A stretch of 11,088 nucleotides of DNA, from NCBI GenBank assembly GCA_026400695.1, contig JAPLON010000133.1, forward strand, positions 1 to 11,088, in the 5' to 3' direction. The translations under genes and the position numbers were made by a program. Position 1 is the stretch's first letter. Every line of letters begins with the position of its first letter. Below the pieces are notes generated by a model. That model had not been told where the DNA came from, searched no databases, and saw only the letters and a list, made by a program, of their open reading frames with translations. Source of the DNA: Pseudomonadota bacterium. Lineage in GTDB: Bacteria > Pseudomonadota > Alphaproteobacteria > Paracaedibacterales > CAITNM01. Below are positions 5,040 to 11,088 of the stretch, in pieces.

Positions 5040-6803
5040 ATGGTAGCTGAAACTTCTTCTCTAATGGCACGTGTTTTGCGCCTTTTGGGTCGTGATTCCG
5101 TAGCAAGAACATTGCAGTATATTGTAATGGTTTTAGCCCTGTGCTCGTGTATTGCAACCATGTGGGTAATGCAGCATGGATCAGGCGTTTTAAAAATGGC
5201 GATTTTTATTATTCGTCGAGTAATTATTTTGTGGCTAGAACGCAAGCGTGGCATTCGCGGTACAAAATTACACTTACATCTTGTAATGGTATTAGCAATT
5301 ACTGGATTGCTGCCAGCTGTTGGCATTTCTATCTTTTCAACATTTTTTTTTAATTCATCATTAAAATCACTATTTACTGAACCTTTTAAAACCACAATTA
5401 ATGCTGCCACTGAAATTGCAGATAACTATATTAAAGAGAATCAGAAAACTATACGTATAGATGGCCTTGGCATGGTCATGCAGCTGCGCCCAATTACAGC
5501 TATGCTTAGCCAGGACAACGACGAATTTAACCAGGTACTTACCCAACTATGCGATCAACGTGGCATAAGCGAAGCATTAGTTCTTGATGGGCAACGTAAT
5601 ATTATAGCTAGATCATATTTTACATTTGCCCTGGCATTTGAAGGTATTAGTACAGCTGACCTCACTAAGGCACGTGAAGAAGGATTCGTACTATTCACAC
5701 ATAAAGATAAAGTACGTGCTCTTATCCCTCTTGACCCTGTTAATGATACCTACCTGTTTATAGGCAAAACTGTTTCTGAAGAAGTAACCAAGGCTATGGA
5801 TAAAGCTAAAGGCGCTGTGGATGCCTATTCAATGCTAGAGTTGCAGCAAGGAGAAATTCAGTTAACCTTTCTCGCATTTTTTGCTGTCTTAGTATTAGTA
5901 CTAATTTTAGCTTCAGCCTGGATGGGATTATCAATGGCAAATACTTTATTTGCGCCAATTTCAAAGCTCATAGAAGCGGCTCATCGAGTAAGCCAAGGTG
6001 ATTTGGACATTCACATAAATAATAAAGCCATAAACAACGAAGTTGATAATTTAATCTGGGCTTTTAATAACATGACTCAACGTTTAAAAAAACAAAAAGA
6101 AGAAATAGCCTTCAACCAGCGCAAAGCTGCCTGGGCGGATATTGCCCGTAAAATTGCCCACGAAATCAAAAATCCATTAACGCCAATTCAACTTTCCGCA
6201 GAACGCCTACGCAGAAAATATTTAAGTCAAATTAGTGAAGACCCAACCACTTTTGAAAATTGTATAGATACAATTATTAGGCAGGTTAATCAAATTGGTA
6301 ATTTGGTTAATGAATTTTCAGCATTTGCACGTATGCCAGATCCTAAAATGCAAAAAGAAGATTTAGTTACTTTATGCAAACAAGCAATGGAACTGCTAAT
6401 TCAGGCTTACCCACAAATTACTTTTGAATTCATTAGCACAGACCACTTTATTTGGGAATGCGACAGTCAACAAATTAGTCAATTACTAACAAATATCTTG
6501 CAAAATGCGGTAAATGCTGTACAAGAAAATAAGGTTGCAAAACCATTAATTTCACTTAGATTGTTGCTAGATGACACACAATTTTATATGATAATCGAAG
6601 ATAATGGACCTGGATTTGAAAAGCAAAACCGAGAACGCTTAATTGAGCCTTACTACACGACACGAGAAAAAGGCACTGGATTAGGATTAGCGATTGTTTC
6701 TAAAATAGCAATGGATCACAATGGACACGTAGAGTTTAAAGACAGCGATCGTCTTGGTGGCGCCAAGGTAGTTTTAAATTTTGTTCACGGGAAAAAGGAA
6801 TAA
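5040..6803 (+). CDS. ntrY: NtrY-like membrane sensor histidine kinase (short, PAS-less form)
   Basis: A 587-residue inner-membrane kinase expected to autophosphorylate and pass phosphate to NtrX encoded next door. By residue from ATG 5040 it has hydrophobic segments near 26-45, 51-66 and 80-105 with the NtrY-typical RGIRGTKLHLHLV linker (70-82), a periplasmic sensor region (about 110-272), a transmembrane segment (about 275-300) and a HAMP domain (about 304-350). The HisKA H-box AHEIKNPLTP (phospho-acceptor H374), N-box LLTNILQNAVNAV, G1 EDNGPGF and G2 GTGLGLAI follow. Free-living alphaproteobacterial NtrY proteins are usually over 700 residues with a PAS domain after HAMP; here HAMP runs almost directly into HisKA, as in the Rickettsia form. 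No clear ribosome-binding site precedes the start (TTG 5037 is adjacent; the frame is closed by a stop at 5019). Confidence 0.93.
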   Translation: MVAETSSLMARVLRLLGRDSVARTLQYIVMVLALCSCIATMWVMQHGSGVLKMAIFIIRRVIILWLERKRGIRGTKLHLHLVMVLAITGLLPAVGISIFSTFFFNSSLKSLFTEPFKTTINAATEIADNYIKENQKTIRIDGLGMVMQLRPITAMLSQDNDEFNQVLTQLCDQRGISEALVLDGQRNIIARSYFTFALAFEGISTADLTKAREEGFVLFTHKDKVRALIPLDPVNDTYLFIGKTVSEEVTKAMDKAKGAVDAYSMLELQQGEIQLTFLAFFAVLVLVLILASAWMGLSMANTLFAPISKLIEAAHRVSQGDLDIHINNKAINNEVDNLIWAFNNMTQRLKKQKEEIAFNQRKAAWADIARKIAHEIKNPLTPIQLSAERLRRKYLSQISEDPTTFENCIDTIIRQVNQIGNLVNEFSAFARMPDPKMQKEDLVTLCKQAMELLIQAYPQITFEFISTDHFIWECDSQQISQLLTNILQNAVNAVQENKVAKPLISLRLLLDDTQFYMIIEDNGPGFEKQNRERLIEPYYTTREKGTGLGLAIVSKIAMDHNGHVEFKDSDRLGGAKVVLNFVHGKKE

Positions 6804-6804
6804 T

Positions 6805-8193
6805 ATGGCGTTTGATATTTTGGTAGTAGATGACGAAAAAGACATTCGCGAGTTGATCAGTGGTATTTTAAGCGACGAAGGTTATCAATGCAGAGTTGCG
6901 TCAGATGGCGTTCAGGCCTTAGAAGAAATGAAAAAGCGTCAGCCAAATTTGGTAATTCTTGATGTCTGGCTTGGTGATGGAGAAAGAGACGGTTTAAAAA
7001 TTCTCGAAATCATTAAGCGTGATCACCCTTATGTACCAACTGTAATGATTAGTGGACATAGCACTATAGAAACAGCTGTTGCAGCCATAAAAAAAGGTGC
7101 CTACGACTTTATCGAAAAACCGTTCAAAGCTGAACGCATGCTTGTTATAGTTAAAAGAGCTATTGAGTCATCATCGTTACGACGCGAAAATGATGAACTG
7201 CGCCAAAAAACTGGAGGATCTGGTTTGGTTGGTAAAAGCATGGCTGTTGAACAAATTCGCAATTTGATTTCTGAAATGGCAGAAAGCAATAGCCGTGCCT
7301 TTATTACTGGACAAATAGGCACTGGAAAAGAAACGGTTGCCCGTGAAATCCACAGGCTTTCAAAACGAGCTGATTTGCCATTTACCGTATTTCATTGTGG
7401 TAGCGTTCACCCAACAAAAATTGAAGCTGAACTTTTTGGCACTGAAATTCAAGGACAGAATTCTAATGAACCACGCAAGATAGGTTTAGTTGAAAAGACC
7501 CATGGTGGAACACTGTATTTTGAGGAAATGCAACTTTTGCCTCTATCTGTTCAGGGTAAAATAGTACGACTTTTACAAGACGGTACTTTTTTTCGCTTAG
7601 GTGCAAAAGAACCTATAAAGGTTGATATCCGCTACTTTGCCAGCACATCGGAAAACTTAAACGAATTAGTGCAAAATGGTAATTTACGAGAAGATTTATA
7701 CTATCGTTTTACCGCTAACCACATTCGGCTACCTTCATTGAAAGAACGAGCTAGCGATATTCCAGTGTTGGTTAATCACCTAATGGAAAACATTGCCAAA
7801 AGCCGTGGCTCAATGCCAAGAAAAATTTCTGACTCTGCGTTCACAATTTTACAAACGTATAGCTGGCCAGGTAACATCAACCAACTTAAAAATGTAGTTG
7901 AATGGCTATTAATAATGGCAGGTGGCAATCCGACTAGCCCTATTGTGCCAGAAATGCTTCCACCAGAAATACAAAATGATGCTCCATTAGGTAATTCGTG
8001 GCAGCAAAAATCAGCAGAAATTATCGTTTTACCACTACGTGAAGCCAGGGAAACTTTTGAGCGAGAATACTTAATTGCTCAAATCCAAAGGTTTGACGGT
8101 AATATTTCTCAAACGGCTAGATTTATAGGTATGGAACGTTCTGCTTTACATCGTAAACTTCGTGCACTTGGAGTTTGTGATTATCGTGAGTAA
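6805..8193 (+). CDS. ntrX: NtrX-like response regulator (receiver, AAA+, Fis-type HTH)
   Basis: A 462-residue cytosolic DNA-binding regulator. The receiver (1-120) has acidic D9/D10, phospho-acceptor D53, S83 and K105. The AAA+ domain (about 140-370) has an intact Walker A GQIGTGKE (169-176) and arginines in LREDLYYRF (294-302). Its C-terminal Fis-type helix-turn-helix is NISQTARFIGMERSALHRKL (433-452), nearly the alphaproteobacterial NtrX consensus. Two oddities: the sigma54-contacting GAFTGA loop is absent (ELFGTEIQGQNSNEPRKIG instead), as in other NtrX proteins, and Walker B reads LYFEEM, with Glu replacing the usual Asp of DE. It therefore probably acts without sigma54 and may hydrolyse ATP poorly or not at all. 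ATG 6805 begins one base after the ntrY stop, with AAGGAA at 6795-6800; an upstream TTG in frame is unlikely. Confidence 0.95.
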   Translation: MAFDILVVDDEKDIRELISGILSDEGYQCRVASDGVQALEEMKKRQPNLVILDVWLGDGERDGLKILEIIKRDHPYVPTVMISGHSTIETAVAAIKKGAYDFIEKPFKAERMLVIVKRAIESSSLRRENDELRQKTGGSGLVGKSMAVEQIRNLISEMAESNSRAFITGQIGTGKETVAREIHRLSKRADLPFTVFHCGSVHPTKIEAELFGTEIQGQNSNEPRKIGLVEKTHGGTLYFEEMQLLPLSVQGKIVRLLQDGTFFRLGAKEPIKVDIRYFASTSENLNELVQNGNLREDLYYRFTANHIRLPSLKERASDIPVLVNHLMENIAKSRGSMPRKISDSAFTILQTYSWPGNINQLKNVVEWLLIMAGGNPTSPIVPEMLPPEIQNDAPLGNSWQQKSAEIIVLPLREARETFEREYLIAQIQRFDGNISQTARFIGMERSALHRKLRALGVCDYRE

Positions 8194-8199
8194 TATTTT

Positions 8200-9576
8200 G
8201 TGAAAGTAATAATTCTTGGTGCCGGACAGGTTGGCTTTAGTATTGCCCGTTATTTGATGCAAGAACAAAACCATATTACGATTGTTGACCATTCTCCGGC
8301 AGTTCTTGACACTATTTCTGACAAACTAGATATTCAGCCTGTGCTTGGATTTGCCTCGCACCCAGATGTTCTTGAAAAAGCCGGTGCAAAGGAAGCTGAT
8401 TTATTAATAGCGGTAACTTCATCCGATGAAGTTAATATGATTGCCTGTGAAGTTGCACAAGGTTTATTTAACATCCCCTTAAAAATTGCAAGAATTCGAC
8501 ATCAAAATTATTTAAATTCTGATTGGAGTGAAATGCTAGCATCACAACGCCTAGCGATTGACGTAACCATATCGCCTGAAGTTGAGGTTGCCCAGGTTAT
8601 TGGACGTAACTTAAGAACCTCTGGTGCTTTTGATGTGATATCCCTCATTGATGACTCTCTAAAGCTAGTAGGCGTTAGGTGTATGGCCCATTCAGAGATT
8701 GTTAATACACCAATTAAACATATTAACTCTCTGTACCCCACCCTCGATTTAGCAATTGCATTAATTGTAAGGGATGAAAATATTATTTTCCCAAACTCCC
8801 ATGACCACATTTTAACAGATGATGAAGTTTATGTTTTGGTTCAACGCGAACGTCTTAATGAAGTAATGCAAGCTTTTGGCTATGCAACAACAGAAAGTCG
8901 AGAAATTTTAATTGTGGGTGGCGGCAATATTGGCTTAAATTTGGCCGTTGGTATGGAAAAAGAACATAGGAATTTACATACTCGCATTATTGAAAAAGAT
9001 TCTAAACGTTGTGAACAAATTGCTAAATTTTTAAAACACACAGAAATCTTGCAAGGGGATGCCCTTGACTATGACCTATTACAAGAAGCGAATATTGAAA
9101 ATTGTGAAACTGTGCTTGCTGTCACAAATGACGATAAAGTAAATATTTTGTCCTCTTTAATCAGTAAACGTCATGGTGCAAAACGGTCTGTTGCGTTACT
9201 CAACAATATGCAATACGCGTCAATGGTAACATCGCTTGGAGTTGATGCTGTAATTAGCCCAAAAGCTTTAACTGTTTCAACTATCTTAAAACACGTACGC
9301 GAAGGCAATCTGCAGAGCCTATATCCAATTGTTGAAGGTAGTGTCGTTGTAATTGAAGCTAGAGCAAAAGAGACTAGCCATGTTATTGGTCTAGCTATCG
9401 ATGACGTAACCATTTCATCAGAAATTACTGTGATTGCATTGGTACGAGGCGACACCTTACACCTTTTACCAACTCGATTAAACATTAGCTCTAACGATAA
9501 GCTAATCATTATTACTAGAAAAGAGTCAGTACATAAAGTTGAAAAATTATTCTCAATTCGCCCGTACTATTTATAA
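8200..9576 (+). CDS. trkA: Trk potassium uptake system NAD-binding protein TrkA
   Basis: A 458-residue peripheral membrane protein that gates the Trk K+ channel (TrkH/TrkG) in response to nucleotides. It has the tandem layout of TrkA: RCK-N 1 with the Rossmann motif LGAGQVG (6-12) and acidic D30, RCK-C 1 (about 140-225), RCK-N 2 with VGGGNIG (239-245) and E265, and RCK-C 2 (about 370-455). The usual length is about 458. The start is GTG at 8200, six bases after the ntrX stop, with only a weak GAG upstream, suggesting translational coupling. No trkH gene is in the window. The ntrY-ntrX-trkA order is conserved across Alphaproteobacteria, where hfq and hflX normally come next; here lolA follows instead. 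Confidence 0.97.
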   Translation: MKVIILGAGQVGFSIARYLMQEQNHITIVDHSPAVLDTISDKLDIQPVLGFASHPDVLEKAGAKEADLLIAVTSSDEVNMIACEVAQGLFNIPLKIARIRHQNYLNSDWSEMLASQRLAIDVTISPEVEVAQVIGRNLRTSGAFDVISLIDDSLKLVGVRCMAHSEIVNTPIKHINSLYPTLDLAIALIVRDENIIFPNSHDHILTDDEVYVLVQRERLNEVMQAFGYATTESREILIVGGGNIGLNLAVGMEKEHRNLHTRIIEKDSKRCEQIAKFLKHTEILQGDALDYDLLQEANIENCETVLAVTNDDKVNILSSLISKRHGAKRSVALLNNMQYASMVTSLGVDAVISPKALTVSTILKHVREGNLQSLYPIVEGSVVVIEARAKETSHVIGLAIDDVTISSEITVIALVRGDTLHLLPTRLNISSNDKLIIITRKESVHKVEKLFSIRPYYL

Positions 9577-9589
9577 TTCCCGAGGCCTT

Positions 9590-10162
9590 ATGCGTATTTT
9601 AGTCATTATTTTATTTAGTTTTAATTTTATTTTTGCTGAGCCAATTGATCAAAAAAAATTAGAAAAAATTGAAAATTTCTTGAGCACTATGACGACACTT
9701 GAGTCTGAAATGTCTATGGATATTACAAATGGTACAAATTCAAAAGAAGAATATACTGGGAAGATCTGGTTAGATCGTAAGAGCCAATCGATGCGTATTA
9801 ACTATGGCAGCAGCTCAATGGTTGCAAAAAATGGCACCATAAGAATTTGCCAAGAAAATGCAGAACCACAAGAATATGTTACAGACTCTACTCCAGCTGG
9901 ACTTTTATTAAAACCCTCTATCAGTTTTAAGGAAGACGGCATAATAGTTAAGTCATTAACTGAAATTGATGGCCTTTGGGTACTAAGTGTATCATACAAC
10001 AGTCCAGCCGGACCGATTCCAGTCACCCTATACTTCAGAGCAGAACCAGTTATGCTATTAATGGGATGGACCATTCAAAACCCCAATGGTTCAATTACCG
10101 ATGTACACTTAAACCCTGAAAAAACTCACATGTCTATATCTATAGACAGTAAAATTTTTTAA
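9590..10162 (+). CDS. lolA: outer-membrane lipoprotein carrier protein LolA
   Basis: A 190-residue periplasmic chaperone that takes lipoproteins from the LolCDE complex and carries them to the outer membrane. The signal peptide MRILVIILFSFNFIFA is probably cleaved before EPIDQ (16/17). The mature part follows the LolA pattern: an N-terminal helix and strand (KIENFLSTMTTLESEM), GKIWLDRKSQSMRINYG (58-73), a central helix region with AGLLLKPSISF (103-113) and the C-terminal strand MGWTIQNPNGSITDVHL (158-174). The family is divergent, so the call rests on pattern and length. Start: ATG 9590 has GAGG at 9582-9585 and the signal peptide begins there; a longer frame overlapping trkA would add a non-signal extension. 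It starts 13 bases after trkA and converges on the kinase fragment 10 bases downstream, with no terminator seen. Confidence 0.85.
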   Translation: MRILVIILFSFNFIFAEPIDQKKLEKIENFLSTMTTLESEMSMDITNGTNSKEEYTGKIWLDRKSQSMRINYGSSSMVAKNGTIRICQENAEPQEYVTDSTPAGLLLKPSISFKEDGIIVKSLTEIDGLWVLSVSYNSPAGPIPVTLYFRAEPVMLLMGWTIQNPNGSITDVHLNPEKTHMSISIDSKIF

Positions 10163-10172
10163 ATCATTATAT

Positions 10173-10949
10173 TCAACTTTGTGGGGGTACATCCGCCTTC
10201 ACATCCAAATGGCTAGATGTATAAGAACTATCACTTAGAAGAGAGGTCACAATTAAATCTGCAGTAGTGAATGTGAAATATTTGTCTATTAACTCACTAA
10301 AAAAATTATAGGTAATCGGCTTTAATAAACAATCGTTCATACCAGCATCTATAAAGTTTTGGCTGCTTTCGTCACCTTGCCCTGCCGAAATTGAAATCAT
10401 AATTGGTGGCACGCCACCAAGCTTAATAACTTCTTTAGTAACTTCGGTGCCTACCAAACCAGGCATGGTATAATCCAAAAACAATAGATCATATGGCCTT
10501 TCTTTATGTGCTTCTAACACTAAATCACCAGAAGCAAAGCCATCAATCTGCACTAATCCGTATTTTATACAAAACATTTTAAGCATTTTTAAAGTTGAAA
10601 TAGTATCATCCGCTATGCCTACACGCAGCTTTTCTTTTGTAAATGTTCTTTTAGTAATTTCTCTAGTTACTTGCATACCAATGCCTACATCGGCTAAATC
10701 ACAAGGCGCACAAAACCAAAAGGTTGATCCTTTCCCAACTTGTGAGCTAACTCCTATTTGCCCTCCCATAGATCTAACGAGCTCACTAGAACTGAATAAA
10801 CCAACACCAGAACCAGATTTATGAGCAGTACTTGGAGCACGATAATTCAATTTAAATAAACTCTTAATTACATCAGCATCCATACCAGGACCATTATCCA
10901 AAACACTAAAACGGCACCAGGGTCTACCGGATTCTACAACTAAATTTAA
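10173..10949 (-). pseudogene. hybrid histidine kinase, C-terminal fragment cut by an IS
   Basis: The frame holds the end of a histidine kinase ATPase domain fused to a receiver. From the N-terminal side: NLVVESGRPWCRFSVLDNGPGM (G1 box DNGPGM), LFKLNYRAP, the G2 box GSGVGLFSS and GSTFWF. The receiver, LRVGIADD to about IDKYF, has the acidic DD pair, phospho-acceptor Asp in FLDYTMPG, Ser in MISISAG and Lys in CLLKPI. Homologous sequence stops at about 10949, where the IS end begins; upstream the frame meets a stop at 10968-10970. The H-box, N-box and any sensor region are missing from the window and presumably lie beyond the IS. The remaining piece has no natural start (first candidates TTG 10901, ATG 10883), cannot autophosphorylate alone, and is most likely inactive. 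The original signal is unknown. Confidence 0.82.
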
Positions 10950-11088
10950 GGGGCTGACACCTGACTTTTAAGAAGTTAGGATGTAAGAATGTATGTAAAG
11001 CATTGCAAGCTGTCACGTTCAGAGCAGTTAAGACTGTTAGAATATTTTGTTGCAGGAACTCCTGCCAGAACAGCAGCTGATTTAGTTG
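10950..11088 (+). mobile_element. left end of an IS1595-type insertion sequence (partial)
   Basis: Starting at GGGGCTGACACCTGAC (10950-10965), the sequence no longer continues the kinase and leads after 39 bases into a transposase start. The left boundary is inferred from where kinase similarity ends; the right end, inverted repeat partner and target duplication (8 bp is usual for IS1595) lie outside the window, so the limits are approximate. Confidence 0.7.
10989..11088 (+). CDS. IS1595-family transposase, N-terminal fragment
   Basis: Thirty-three codons from ATG 10989 to the window end give a basic N-terminus followed by SEQLRLLEYFVAGTPARTAA, then DLV. This matches the start of IS1595-family (ISXO2-like) transposases, which typically open with a helix-turn-helix segment of the form LIEHFVAGTTARTAA and carry a DDE-type ISXO2 domain further on. 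AGGA at 10978-10981 is a suitable ribosome-binding site 7 bases before the ATG. Partial: the protein continues past 11088, so the catalytic residues and integrity cannot be judged. Confidence 0.8.
   Translation, partial: MYVKHCKLSRSEQLRLLEYFVAGTPARTAADLV

Noticed and set aside
5024..5410. 128-codon minus-strand frame opposite the start of ntrY
   Set aside because: Antisense to conserved NtrY membrane and linker sequence; composition looks like a shadow.
6781..6804. Earlier TTG start for ntrX overlapping the end of ntrY
   Set aside because: AAGGAA is correctly spaced for ATG 6805, and the receiver begins immediately after that ATG; the eight extra residues are not family-like.
9539..9589. 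Earlier start for lolA overlapping the end of trkA
   Set aside because: It would put 17 polar residues before a clean signal peptide, while GAGG is placed for ATG 9590.
1..11088. CRISPR array, defence island, toxin-antitoxin pair or phage remnant
   Set aside because: No regularly spaced repeats, no Cas, restriction or toxin-like proteins, and no phage genes; apart from the IS, the content is housekeeping and two-component genes.

Overview
The window looks like a chromosomal segment of an AT-rich alphaproteobacterium, probably host-associated (Rickettsiales/Holosporales-like). This is inferred from several features together: the ntrY-ntrX-trkA gene order typical of Alphaproteobacteria, a shortened PAS-less NtrY and a sigma54-loop-less NtrX as known from Rickettsia-type genomes, a ProP-like MHS transporter, alphaproteobacterial forms of the LON-domain protein and Trm112-like protein, low GC content and short intergenic regions. 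The species cannot be named from the sequence alone.

Layout. Bases 11-2260 carry three minus-strand genes: an MHS-family MFS transporter, then a LON-substrate-binding-domain protein and a Trm112-like protein one base apart. Bases 2386-2471 are a minus-strand tRNA-Tyr(GUA) with encoded CCA, divergent from rpsD (2620-3234, plus). rpsD ends in a strong intrinsic terminator and is followed by map (3317-4123), a methionine aminopeptidase with an unusual His-rich N-terminus. A convergent, unrecognised, Cys-rich putative lipoprotein gene occupies 4179-4835 (minus). From 5040 to 10162 runs a compact plus-strand cluster: ntrY, ntrX, trkA, lolA. Bases 10173-10949 hold the C-terminal part of a hybrid histidine kinase (ATPase domain plus receiver) on the minus strand. 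It is cut by an insertion sequence that starts at about 10950 and encodes the beginning of an IS1595-type transposase running off the right end.

How the genes relate. NtrY is predicted to sense an envelope or redox/nitrogen-related signal and phosphorylate NtrX, a DNA-binding regulator. TrkA is the NAD-binding gating subunit of Trk potassium uptake. LolA carries lipoproteins through the periplasm. These four are nearly contiguous (gaps of 1, 6 and 13 bases) and are probably co-transcribed. rpsD, map, tRNA-Tyr and lolA are housekeeping genes.

I see no defence system, CRISPR array, toxin cluster or other clearly new multi-gene system. The items most worth a second look are the IS-disrupted kinase, the altered Walker B and missing GAFTGA loop of NtrX, the His-rich extension of the methionine aminopeptidase, the orphan lipoprotein, and a perfect dyad over the tRNA-Tyr promoter. 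The only stretch longer than 300 bases without a protein gene (2261-2619) holds the tRNA and promoter-like sequences. All promoter calls are by eye and weak.
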